A stretch of 13,463 nucleotides of DNA. Origin: Dunaliella salina. Taxonomy: Eukaryota > Chlorophyta > Chlorophyceae > Chlamydomonadales > Dunaliellaceae. Of this stretch, positions 1 through 6,930 are shown one piece after another. Location: the NCBI GenBank assembly GCA_002284615.2, contig MU070061.1:20077-33539 (forward strand), given 5' to 3'. Within the stretch, counting starts at the first letter, position 1. Each line of letters starts with the position of its first letter. The translations under genes and the position numbers were made by a program. The notes under the pieces are model-generated. The model worked only from the letters and a program-made list of their open reading frames with translations. It made no database searches and had not been told where the DNA came from.

Positions 1-40
<40 letters not shown>
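1..40. repeat. (TG)n microsatellite, cut by the left edge
   Basis: Twenty uninterrupted TG dinucleotides fill the first 40 bases, so the tract probably continues beyond the window. No gene is visible next to it. Confidence 0.97.
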
Positions 41-42
<2 letters not shown>

Positions 43-1100
43 CTCTTGCACACCTATGTGCAATGGCACTTATGCTGCTATTCGAGTTTTAACATTTTAG
101 GTTTCAAAGTTTGGGCATAGCAGAGGCCTGGCAGCTGCTTTGGTCTGTGCCATCTTGCTTGTATTGAAGCTCCCTTGTGAGGCCTAACAATGGCTTTCAT
201 CTTTTTACCCATACCACACATGGGTCGCATGTCTCGTTTAGTGAACTCCTCTGTGGCGCAGGCAACTCAGTGTGCAAAGGAGTTTGATATGCAGAGACGA
301 CTCCATTGCTTTGCTCATGCATTACCAGAATTTCACATAACGCTGTGAAGCAAGCAGGTTTTGTATGGGCACCTGCCAGGAGCGCTTGTATCTCTGGTCA
401 TGTGCCAGAAGTGCAAAGTCCTCTGCTCACATTACACCCCACTCGCGTGGAGCACCCTGTGGGAATATTTGCAGGTATCCAAAAATGTTATCCGGAAGTC
501 CCCTATAGGTACTACTCCCAAAGGTCGTAGCCTCTGCTCACATTATAATGGGCACACGAGCATGACAACAGCAACGGCGATGCTGGGTTGTGTGGTGACA
601 ACATCTGGATGTCAACTCGTGCATGGTGAAGGGGAATGACAATGGCAGGCAGCGTTAGGCCATGCAGTTACATACTTCATGCCGACAATGTTCGCTTGCG
701 CCAACCAGCTCGCACGGGGTCGACAATGGTAATGTCACCTTGTCCCAACAAAAATGCCTTCTGCCCGAAGTCTCTCGAAGAGTTTCCGAAAAATTCCAAA
801 AGTATTTCAGATGGGATGGATTATATCTCCCAGTGAGGTACGCGGTCCATCCATGTATATGCTTGTGACTGAACAGTTTACACCCATTTTGCCTTGCATG
901 TTTAAAGTGGGGCCCATCACTCTTCTCACACCCAAGGGAAGGCCCATCGCACCTCGCGTACCTGAGGCAAGCCTCACATTTGTATCCCTGCCATGATATA
1001 AGGTAGGATTGGGCAGGTTAGGGTTAAACAACTGCACCTGCCTACGAGAGCAGCTTAGCTGAAATTAAAGGTGCCTGTAACCAAACCAAACCAATTTCGA
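41..1100. other. About 1 kb with no supportable gene
   Basis: Only short reading frames occur here on both strands, with no recognisable domain and no convincing splice-bounded exon. A weak echo is visible: the 14-base string ctctgctcacatta occurs at 421 and, with its neighbourhood loosely conserved, again at 532 (spacing 111). This could be an old duplication. The stretch is best described as intergenic or intronic. Confidence 0.6.
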
Positions 1101-1109
1101 GTACAAATT

Positions 1110-1535
1110 TCAATTTCATGGAGCCCCTCACCTGGCGCAGACCGCACCCAATCTATGGTTGCCATTGAAGCCTGTTTGGCATGGCTATCTGTATCTGTGG
1201 CCTCACATTTGAATTCCCGCCTTGATTTCAGGTAGCACCTCTCCAGGAGCCGACCATGCCCAAACCATGGCTGTCATCAAAGCCTCTTTTGTTTGGCTAT
1301 TCATATCTGTGGTCTCACGTTTGCTTTCCTGTCATAATTTCAGGTAGCCCCTCTTCGGGAACTGAGCGCGCCCAGACCATGGCTGTCATCAAAGCCTCTT
1401 TGGCTTGGCTGTTCGTATCTGTGGTCTCACATTTGCTTTCCTGTCTTGATTTCAGGTAGCCTCTCGTCGGGGGCTGAGCGTGCCCAGACCATGGCTGTAA
1501 TCGAAGCCTGTCTGGCGCGTCTGTTTGCGTCTGTT
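1110..1535. repeat. Tandem repeat, 112-bp unit, about four copies
   Basis: The anchor ccatggctgtcatcaaagcc and its variants place atgg at 1155, 1267, 1379 and 1491, exactly 112 bp apart each time. The leftmost copy is the most diverged and the two central copies are nearly identical. Each later unit also carries a tttcaggtag junction followed by a CTC-rich stretch and a gagc(g)cgcccag-like block. The period is not a multiple of three, so any reading frame across it shifts between copies. It is non-coding repeat DNA in all likelihood. Confidence 0.9.
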
Positions 1536-1880
1536 GGGCATTTGGGTGCCTCTCCGCCACCGGGGCCATCCCATCTGCTGCACTCCTCAGGCAAGTCATG
1601 AAGAGGGAAGCCTGCTGTGTCTGTGGGGCAGGCAGTGTCTGTGGGGCTTCGTTCTTTGGGCACTTGGGTGCCTCTCCACCACTGGGGCCATCCCATATGC
1701 TCCACACAGCAGGCAGGCCATAAACAGGGCAACAGGCTGCGTCTGTCGGGCAGGCAGTGTCTGTGAGGCAGGCCATGTCTATGGGCTGTGTCTGTAGGGC
1801 ACTTGGGTGCCTCTCTGCCGTAGGGGCCATCCCATCTGCTTCACACAGCAGGAAAGCCATGAACAGAGCAGCAGGCATGC
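1536..1880. repeat. Second tandem repeat, 122-139-bp unit, three copies
   Basis: The block gggca(t/c)ttgggtgcctctc starts at 1536, 1658 and 1797. Each copy continues into ggggccatcccat(c/a)tgct and a cacacagcaggcaggccat-like segment. The second interval is longer (139 against 122) because of extra copies of a short gtctgt-ggggcaggc motif near 1740-1795. It abuts the 112-bp array directly but does not share its unit. The long minus-strand frame across 1315-1899 is a by-product of this repetition. Confidence 0.85.
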
Positions 1881-2309
1881 AATTTGAACGGTTGCACAAG
1901 TGTACCAGGTTGTAGGAAAGCTAATGAGGTGATCAGTAGATCGGGAAACAATAGGCAAGTGGTCCCCGTTGGAAAAGGCTTCGCTTGTCGCCGAGCGGCA
2001 AACCTCCTCTTCCGAACCTTGATCATCCAGGTCCAGATCCACAGAGTTTTTGCCTGGCTTGCCTTGGTCTGGCTTGCAAGGAGGCAACTGCCTCCTTGGA
2101 ACCTGAATGTCCATATCGTGGATGTGTCGCCTAGTTTGCTTCCATCCTGTGTTGCAATCCTAGGTGTCCTGCTCCGGGTTCTCGTTTCTGGCTTGCTGCG
2201 CACTCACATCTTCAAGGGCGCCTTCTTGCCCTTCTCTTTCCCACTTTTCTACTACAAATTGCAGCTGATTGTACGCAGGCACACGGCAGTGTTGATTTGC
2301 CGATGACAT
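1779..2309 (-). CDS. Possible two-exon gene fragment of unknown function
   Basis: Reading leftward from an ATG at 2309 (an earlier in-frame ATG lies at 2375) gives MSSANQHCR and a charged helix-like segment (QFVVEKWEREGQEGALED), then a GAT|GTGAGTG donor at 2208/2207. The same frame meets a TAG at 2162-2160. If 2207-2103 (105 bp) is removed as an intron ending in ATTCAG, the frame resumes in phase 0 with a proline/lysine segment, an acidic cluster (SVDLDLDDQGSEEE) and a serine-rich tail. The frame runs on into the neighbouring tandem array and stops at 1779, so the true 3' end is probably earlier, in an unseen donor. No family is recognised. Without the intron it would be a frame broken by one stop, that is, a pseudogene. 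Confidence 0.35.
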
Positions 2310-2336
2310 GTCGAACGCGGCGGCAGCAATTGGCCG

Positions 2337-2444
2337 GTGCAAATTACTGGTAGCTTTTGCGACAAAGATGCGCATGACAATTACTGTGTCAATGACTCAT
2401 TGCAGTTGAGAACAACAGCAACCTTGATAACAACCACAACAACC

Positions 2445-2513
<69 letters not shown>

Positions 2514-2740
2514 TTGGCTACAACATCATTAACAACAGCAGCAGCGACAGCAACAACGCAACAAACGCTGCTGCAGCTTGCAGGCAGCTTATTTTTCTGA
2601 GGCACATGCCGGTGATAATTTCTTGATGACACGTATTGCACACGGCAACAGCAGGATAATGCTGTGATCTGCTGGCAGTTCATGCGGGGAAAGCACACAC
2701 GACAATGACATGTTGCTTGGCAACGAGGACGACAACCATG

Positions 2741-2788
<48 letters not shown>

Positions 2789-2830
2789 TGCTGTGCAACT
2801 TGCAGGCAGCATTTGCGACGGAATTGCGCA
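2337..2830. repeat. Three decayed units of about 220-235 bp, two of them followed by (CAA)n
   Basis: Similar segments begin near 2339 (tgcaaattactggtagc then tttgcgac), 2572 (ctgcagcttgcaggcagc) and 2793 (gtgcaacttgcaggcagc then tttgcgac), spaced roughly 233 and 221 bp. The first and third share most positions over about 37 bases. A gacaatgacatg-like stretch and a CAA/AAC run occur in the interval after the first and again before the third. The pattern suggests a higher-order repeat whose units each carried an expandable CAA tract. Confidence 0.6.
2443..2513. repeat. (CAA)n microsatellite
   Basis: An almost pure ACA/CAA/AAC run of about 70 bases, flanked by interrupted CAACCACAA and ACAACATCATT. 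It produces artificial polythreonine (plus) and polyvaline (minus) frames that are not evidence of genes. Confidence 0.95.
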
Positions 2831-3182
2831 GGATGGCACCCCCCTGCAGGCACAGGAACTGCAGCGCCTGAGGGCTGTGGTAGGGGAAGCAGGAGTGCTG
2901 AGTGTGAGAGTTGCTGTGGAGCATCTGCGGGCTGAGCTGAATGGGTCAGCACCTGCCAGGTGTGGTTGGGAGAGAAACAGGAAGGAAGAGAATGAGGGAG
3001 AGGCAGGAAAGGCAAGTCAGGTGGAGGAGTGCTTGAGCGTGACAGGCGCTGTGGAGCATCTGCAGGCTGAGATGACTGGGTCAGCGCCTGCTGGGTGTGG
3101 ATGGAAAAGAAGCAGGAAAGAAGAGAATGAGGGAGGGGCAGGAAAGGCAAATCAGCTGGAGAAGGCGCAACAAATAAGATAA
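2742..3182 (+). CDS. Possible exon: glutamine run then duplicated hydrophilic segment
   Basis: The frame is open from just after a TGA at 2739 to a TAA ending at 3182. It reads about 15 glutamines from CAA codons, then AVQLAGSICDGIAQDG, then a helical charged region. A 135-bp (45-codon) in-frame duplication follows: copies start at 2913 and 3048, each containing AVEHLxAExxGSAPAxCGW, a basic RNRKEENEG-like patch and an AGKA segment. Retention of frame across the duplication is mild support for coding. No family is recognised. There is no convincing ATG, since the frame begins inside the CAA run, so it would have to be an internal or 3' exon, or a non-coding repeat that happens to be open. The opposite-strand proline/leucine-rich frame is judged a shadow. 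Confidence 0.35.
2913..3171 (+). repeat. Tandem duplication, 135-bp unit, two copies
   Basis: The segments beginning gctgtggagcatctgc at 2913 and 3048 align along their whole length, including the shared gaagagaatgaggga block about 70 bases in. The unit length is a multiple of three. Confidence 0.85.
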
Positions 3183-3186
3183 GCGA

Positions 3187-3453
3187 TCAGGGACGAGCAG
3201 AGGTCCACGGCATAGTCGCCCTGATGGCATTGTTGTTCCGCCCCTTGAAGGCAGAGGCTCCACACATCGCCCGCAGAATATGAATGTCAGTGACAGAGGA
3301 ATCCACCTCATTGACAGGAGGGTCAACAAAAAAGTAATGGATGTCATGCCCAATTTTGGGTGGGACCCCCTGACCCACACCAAAACCCCCTTTCCAGTGA
3401 CCCAATGTAGACAATAAAGGTACCAATCTGCTCCTCTTTGAATTCTCTATCCA
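3187..3453 (-). CDS. Unidentified minus-strand reading frame
   Basis: The frame is open from 3453 to a TGA at 3187 (about 88 codons). The residues look protein-like rather than repetitive: a glycine-rich stretch (GGFGVGQGVPPKIG), an aromatic patch (HDIHYFFVDPP), an acidic/serine stretch and a basic asparagine-rich end (FKGRNNNAIRATMPW). The first ATG/GTG-type codons lie near 3426. I do not recognise the family. It could be a mobile-element fragment or an exon. There is no TTACA (reverse-complement TGTAA) close downstream. Confidence 0.25.
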   Translation of the reverse strand, partial: WIENSKRSRLVPLLSTLGHWKGGFGVGQGVPPKIGHDIHYFFVDPPVNEVDSSVTDIHILRAMCGASAFKGRNNNAIRATMPWTSARP

Positions 3454-3456
3454 TCA

Positions 3457-3789
3457 ACATACTCAATGCATTGGAAGGATGGCTTGCAACAGAGTTATGA
3501 GGCAAAACCTGAGCTGCGAACGCCCATGCATGCCTGTCCTGCCAGGCACCCAGAAGTGGCTTGCAAGTCCACAGACTGCCATCCCGACTTCACCATGCCA
3601 GGTCATATTATGAGTTGTCACTATCATGGAAGTTTGGATTTGTTTGCTGCATGTTTGCCTTCACACCCCCAGGAACCTACACCCATGCACATGTGGCACT
3701 GACTCTGGTTCATGCACAGAGACCCCGCCTTTTATCCAATTTGCTCAAAGAGGGTGCCAATGCAATTGACATTCCCTGAGCTCGGGAAT
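3457..3789. other. No feature recognised
   Basis: Two overlapping plus-strand frames of 72-78 codons occur around 3466-3779, but they show no domain, no convincing splice borders and ordinary composition. I see no repeat or RNA structure here. Confidence 0.5.
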
Positions 3790-4005
3790 CCCGTGGAATC
3801 TTTATAATTCTGTAGAAGTGTGGCTCACGAAAATTTTAGAGGGGGTGTCCGAAAAAGTCGAAACCCCCCTCAACCACCCACCACCCCCCACCTCCGATTA
3901 GATCCATATACATACCAATCGATAGCTCTCAATGCGAGGATTTCGAATATGTAGTTTTCAAAAGGATTGGCCCTTGACATCCAAAAGTTTTGCTTTCTGG
4001 ACTAA
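3790..4005. other. AT-richer island with a C-rich patch, no gene
   Basis: Composition changes from the flanks: AT-rich words such as gaaaattttagag, ccatatacataccaatcgat and gatttcgaatatgtag surround a short run of C tracts at 3865-3893. A short imperfect hairpin (gggggt pairing with accccc) spans about 3841-3870. No frame of note is present. Confidence 0.45.
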
Positions 4006-4251
4006 AATTTTGCCCTGACGCCAAACCTGAACAACCTTTCCTCGCTGCACACAATCAACGCAAACACCATCAAGAGCCTACGCACAAGATTTTTCGGGGC
4101 AGACACCACAATAACAGAGTCACATGACACACCATACTAATTGCAGTTGCTGGAAGTATCTACAACCCATACACAATTGATCCCCTCTGCAAACTTGACC
4201 GAACGAAGAAAGCTTGCAAAACTGCAACCTACATCCACATGCTATCAAGAC
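4006..4251 (+). pseudogene. Possible fossil of a LINE-type reverse transcriptase tail
   Basis: One frame runs from 4006 to a TAG at 4249-4251 with a single internal TAA at 4138-4140. The part before the stop contains NANTIKSLRTRFFG. The part after contains DTPY then, past the stop, LQLLEVST and ERRKLAKLQ. The spacing TP...L..E....R..LAKL resembles the region after the reverse-transcriptase core in some non-LTR retrotransposons. The catalytic core itself is absent, so this is pattern resemblance only. It could equally be chance. Confidence 0.2.
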
Positions 4252-4263
4252 TAGCAACCTAAG

Positions 4264-4311
4264 CAATGGGGGTTGGGGGGGAGGGCGTAGGGGCTATGGG
4301 GCGGGCTGTGT
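4264..4311 (+). other. G-rich tract able to form a G-quadruplex
   Basis: Several runs of three or more G (gggggttggggggg, aggg, agggg, atgggg, cggg) occur within about 45 bases on the plus strand. No gene start can be tied to it. Confidence 0.5.
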
Positions 4312-4548
4312 GCAGGAAAGCGAGGAGCGCAGCTGGATGGAAGGCCAATGGCATGCAAGCCCCACAATAGCTGTGCAGCTCAAGGCGAGCCTCCGTTGGT
4401 GGGGCTCAATGTCAGTGGCAGCGCTGACTGTGGGTCTTTCTTTAATGCATGCCGGTTGTGTCCAGTGAAGACTTCACTTTCACAAGCAGAGGTCAGAGGT
4501 CAAGCAGAGGGGAAAACAGTCAGAGGTCAGAGGTCAGGGTGAAGGTCA

Positions 4549-4556
4549 GAGATTTT
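4549..4556. repeat. Target-site duplication, left copy (GAGATTTT)
   Basis: Eight bases identical to 5260-5267, directly outside the inverted ends. Eight base pairs is the hAT-typical length. Confidence 0.92.
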
Positions 4557-4573
4557 CAGGGATGGGTCATTCG
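4557..4573 (+). repeat. Left terminal inverted repeat of the hAT element
   Basis: CAGGGATGGGTCATTCG, matching the right end with one mismatch at the sixth base. It abuts the GAGATTTT duplication. Confidence 0.92.
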
Positions 4574-4693
4574 TGATACGCGTATTTTAAAGAACGCTAA
4601 AAATTGCCTTAAGTTCGCGAATCGTAAAATCCACTGGTTGGAGTGCGCGGTAAAATTCGTCAGTGAAAATTGCTGGGCAGGCCCAGCCCACCT

Positions 4694-5061
4694 TCAATTC
4701 CCATTTTTCCGAAGTCTTGCATAAAAATGGACCTTCTGCTTCTTCGCTGGGGCTGCCGCCGCTGGTGCTGAAGCTGTTGCCCTGTCGAGCTGTCGGTCTT
4801 TTGCTTCTTGCTGCTCCTTCTGCTTGCTCTTTTGCTCTATCTGTTGCACTGCCTTCTTCACTGGCTCCAGCTGCCCCCCAGGTGCTGTGCAGCTGGCCAT
4901 CCCAGAGCCAGCAACTTGCAAGAGATGCTGTCTGATGTGCCAGGCACCATGGTACACATGCTCACACAGTTTGCACTTGTTCTTGCTCTGCTTGGGCCCA
5001 TCCGTGCCTTCAGGCTAACAGGCGTGACATAATCCCACTCAGAACCCTTCTGTTTTGGCAT
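4694..5061 (-). pseudogene. hAT transposase N-terminal BED zinc finger, frameshifted and truncated
   Basis: From an ATG at 5061 leftward the frame gives MPKQKGSEWDYVTPV, the usual lead-in of a BED domain with its conserved W-D-Y-V. It then needs a one-base shift near 5017-5014, just where the second frame has a TAG. The second frame (5014-4694) supplies CKLCEHVYHGAWHIRQHL: two cysteines (codons at 4975 and 4966) and two histidines (codons at 4939 and 4927) in the C-x2-C...H-x3-H arrangement of a BED zinc finger, which binds transposon ends. A lysine/glutamine-rich coiled-coil-like stretch (VKKAVQQIEQKSKQKEQQE) and an alanine/proline linker follow before a TGA at 4696-4694. Full hAT transposases are several hundred residues long; here only about 120 remain. 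The frameshift and loss of the catalytic part argue against function. Confidence 0.82.
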
Positions 5062-5076
5062 AATTGAAGGTTTGTG

Positions 5077-5114
5077 GGGTTTGGGGGGTGGCAGGGGGTG
5101 GTTGGGGGTGGGGT
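5077..5114 (+). other. Strong G-quadruplex-type tract
   Basis: At least five runs of four or more G lie within 38 bases of the plus strand. On the minus strand this is a C-rich block immediately upstream of the BED-finger ATG at 5061, that is, in the transposase leader. Confidence 0.6.
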
Positions 5115-5140
5115 CCCAGGTTCGAATCCTGGTTCCCCCC
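5085..5140 (+). pseudogene. tRNA 3'-half relic (T-arm with B box) inside the transposon
   Basis: CCAGG (5116-5120), loop TTCGAAT (5121-5127) and CCTGG (5128-5132) form a perfect five-pair T-arm. GGTTCGAATCC (5119-5129) is an exact RNA polymerase III B box. The next bases, ttcccccc, could be the 3' acceptor strand, and a G run at 5084-5089 could partner it. A box-A-like tggcagggggtgg lies near 5089. D and anticodon arms cannot be folded and the span is too short for a tRNA. It is a truncated tRNA or tRNA-derived insert, not a working gene. Confidence 0.6.
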
Positions 5141-5242
5141 ACCCAAAACCCTCCCTCCCCAAAATGGCCCTCAAAATTTGCGTACGTACGTGATGTATGC
5201 GTATTTTACAGGTATATATGCGAACGGTAACTCTTAGACCCG

Positions 5243-5259
5243 CGAATGACCCAACCCTG
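5243..5259 (-). repeat. Right terminal inverted repeat of the hAT element
   Basis: cgaatgacccaaccctg on the plus strand, the inverse of the left end with one mismatch. It is followed at once by the second GAGATTTT. Confidence 0.92.
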
Positions 5260-5267
5260 GAGATTTT
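5260..5267. repeat. Target-site duplication, right copy (GAGATTTT)
   Basis: Eight bases identical to 4549-4556. Collapsing the two copies rejoins ...ggtcagagatttt to acttttagcagag, which is a normal unit of the surrounding minisatellite. Confidence 0.92.
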
Positions 5268-5647
5268 ACTTTTAGCAGAGATCAGAGGTCAAGCTCAAGG
5301 AGAAGGTCAGAGGTCAGAAGTCAAGATCGGAGGTCAAGGTCAGGTCAGAGGTTTTACTTTTACAAGCAGAGGTCAGAGGTCAAGCAGAGGGGAAATTAGT
5401 CAGAGGTCAGAGGTCAAAGGCACAGATTTTACTTTTGCAAGCAGAAGTCAGAGGTCAAGGTCAAGGAGAAGGTCAGAGGTCAGAAGTCAAGGTCGGAGGT
5501 CAAGGTCAGGTCAGGTCAGAGGTTTTACTGTTGCAAGCAGAGGTCAAGCAGAGGGGAATACAGAGGATGGTTTGGGGTTGTAGGGTGTGCACCTCAGATG
5601 GGCTCTGCTCTTATTGGGAAGAGTTGATTGAACTTGCTGGAGTCTAA

Positions 5648-5728
5648 CATCATCGTCATCGTCATCATTATTACAATCATTATCATCATCATCACCATCA
5701 CAATCACCATGACCATCATTTTCACCAC
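5648..5728. repeat. Imperfect (CAT/ATC)n microsatellite
   Basis: About 80 bases of CAT/ATC/CAC triplets with scattered substitutions. The opposite strand reads as an artificial polyaspartate or polymethionine peptide. Confidence 0.92.
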
Positions 5729-6099
5729 CGATAGCTGTGATGGGGACCGAACCATGGTTGTCCCCAGAGCACAACAATTCATCCTCGTAGCTTTTTCTGG
5801 GGGTTAGACCTCGAGTGTTCTAGCTGGCATCAACTCAGGAATCCCTAGCAGTGGATCAATTCTGCAAGCGGCGAGTGTTTGCAGCCGAACAAATTTCCAA
5901 TGATGTCCAAAGACTCGCATAAGAATTTCTATCATTTCTTGTCTGAAACCACAAAGGTGTTTTGACATAGCCTCGTGTCTGATGTCACTGGTATAAGGTG
6001 TGACATGTGGGGCATATTGTAATCACCTCAGCAAGAAAGAGCTTAAACTTGGATGTCAGACACTATTGAGACGTTGTTTTGTGGATTACCAGAGTTGTT
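5729..6099. other. No feature recognised
   Basis: No frame above noise, no repeat and no RNA fold is apparent. Confidence 0.5.
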
Positions 6100-6300
6100 G
6101 CCCATTTTTGTGAGGGCCTGCCTGCCAGAATCCCTTGCCTTGAAACGAACAGCAGGCAGAAGTTTCAGATGGCTCTTGATGTTGAGCGCTGGGAGTTCCT
6201 GTTTTGAATGATGAGGGAATGTTTCACTTATTGTGCAAGGCCTGCCTGCCAGCATCCCCGATTGAAAAGAACACGCAGCTCTCTGGTCTCTGTTTCATAG
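6100..6300. repeat. Diverged duplication, spacing 124 bp
   Basis: ggcctgcctgccag occurs at 6115 and 6239. Similar flanks follow (a/cATCCC..., then ttgaaa(c/a)gaaca(g/c)), and a tttttgtga / ttattgtgc block precedes each. The copies are old and gapped. Confidence 0.6.
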
Positions 6301-6589
6301 AGAGAACATGTACTGCTGGTTGTCCCAAAGCCAAATGGCCCTTTCCTAGGCAAAAGGCGGCCATCCACTGCTGTTCAGCATACCTCAGCACCCACTGCAC
6401 CATTTCTTGACCTGAGCAGTGCATTAACTTCCTGACTTTAAGCTCTATAAGTAATTAGCTCTACAAGGTGGGAAGAAGGCGGGGTGAGGTGCAGTGTGTG
6501 GCCCGCAAGGAAGTCTGCAATATCGGGAAGATGTTGGAATGTTTTCCATTGACAGCACAGTGGGCCAACCTGCGCCCCCAAAGTACCAA

Positions 6590-6930
6590 AAAAATTGTCT
6601 TATTGGGCAGCACCTTTAATCAAATTGGCACTGGGATAGCCGATGCTTGCAAGTGTGGCACAAAAAATGTGTCCGGGAAGACAATCAACACGCACTGTTT
6701 CCCACAATCCACCATTTGGCCTCATACTAGTTTTGCCAGACATCTTGTGTTGGGCAGCACGCAAGTTTGTGCTTAGGCTGCTTCAGGAGGCAGTGCTGGG
6801 TGGTCCATCATGGAAAAACACGAAAAATGTGTCCAGTAATTCGCTTAAAAGCACACGCCTCCTTATGTAGGCCTCATTTAAGTTTTAATAAACGGGTTAT
6901 GTTGAGCAGCACCAGAGAATGTGCTCAGGT
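6590..6930. repeat. Diverged tandem repeat of about 150-160 bp, a little over two copies
   Basis: ttg(g/a)gcagcac starts at 6603, 6750 and 6902. A second landmark, aaaaatgtgtcc(g/a)g, lies at 6663 and 6823. Order and spacing are conserved between copies, so this is an old tandem duplication and not chance motifs. It carries no supportable gene. Confidence 0.65.

Larger units (their letters stand above)
4557..5259. mobile_element. Defective hAT-superfamily DNA transposon, 703 bp
   Basis: The left end reads CAGGGATGGGTCATTCG. The right end, reverse-complemented, reads CAGGGTTGGGTCATTCG: 17 positions with one mismatch. The element is flanked by a perfect 8-bp target duplication, GAGATTTT, at 4549-4556 and 5260-5267. 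Ends starting CAGGG, 8-bp duplications and an N-terminal BED zinc finger are the established hallmarks of hAT elements, and all three are present. Subterminal copies of GCGTATTTTA lie at 4580-4589 and 5199-5208. The coding part, on the minus strand, covers only the transposase N-terminus; the RNase-H-like catalytic domain and the dimerisation domain are missing. It is therefore non-autonomous and would need a full-length relative to move. Confidence 0.92.
4471..5560. repeat. AGGTCA-rich minisatellite, interrupted by a transposon
   Basis: The array occupies 4471-4556 and 5260-5560. The short core is (a/g)gaggtca, arranged in two alternating longer units that each begin with an attttactttt-like anchor. 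Right-hand anchors fall at 5264, 5352, 5427 and 5523. The anchor at 5352 and the left-hand unit at 4471 share caagcagaggtcagaggtc followed by aagcagagggga. Alternate units repeat every 163-171 bp, so this is a higher-order repeat. The long plus-strand frames over it encode only repetitive GQRSEVK-type peptides and are not genes. Confidence 0.92.

Noticed and set aside
1315..1899. 194-codon minus-strand frame
   Set aside because: It lies wholly on the two tandem arrays. Its peptide repeats follow the DNA repeats and it has no independent support.
2381..2839. Polycysteine, polyvaline, polyleucine and polythreonine frames
   Set aside because: These are translations of the (CAA)n microsatellites on both strands.
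5085..5140. Functional tRNA gene
   Set aside because: Only the T-arm and part of an acceptor strand can be formed. D and anticodon arms are missing and the span is too short.
4858..5142. Minus-strand frame starting GGTRIRTWDP
   Set aside because: The start is translated tRNA T-arm sequence. The rest overlaps the true BED-finger frame, with the wrong phase after the frameshift.
5275..5560. AGGTCA direct repeats as nuclear-receptor binding sites
   Set aside because: AGGTCA half-sites matter in animals. Here they are the core of a minisatellite in a probable alga.
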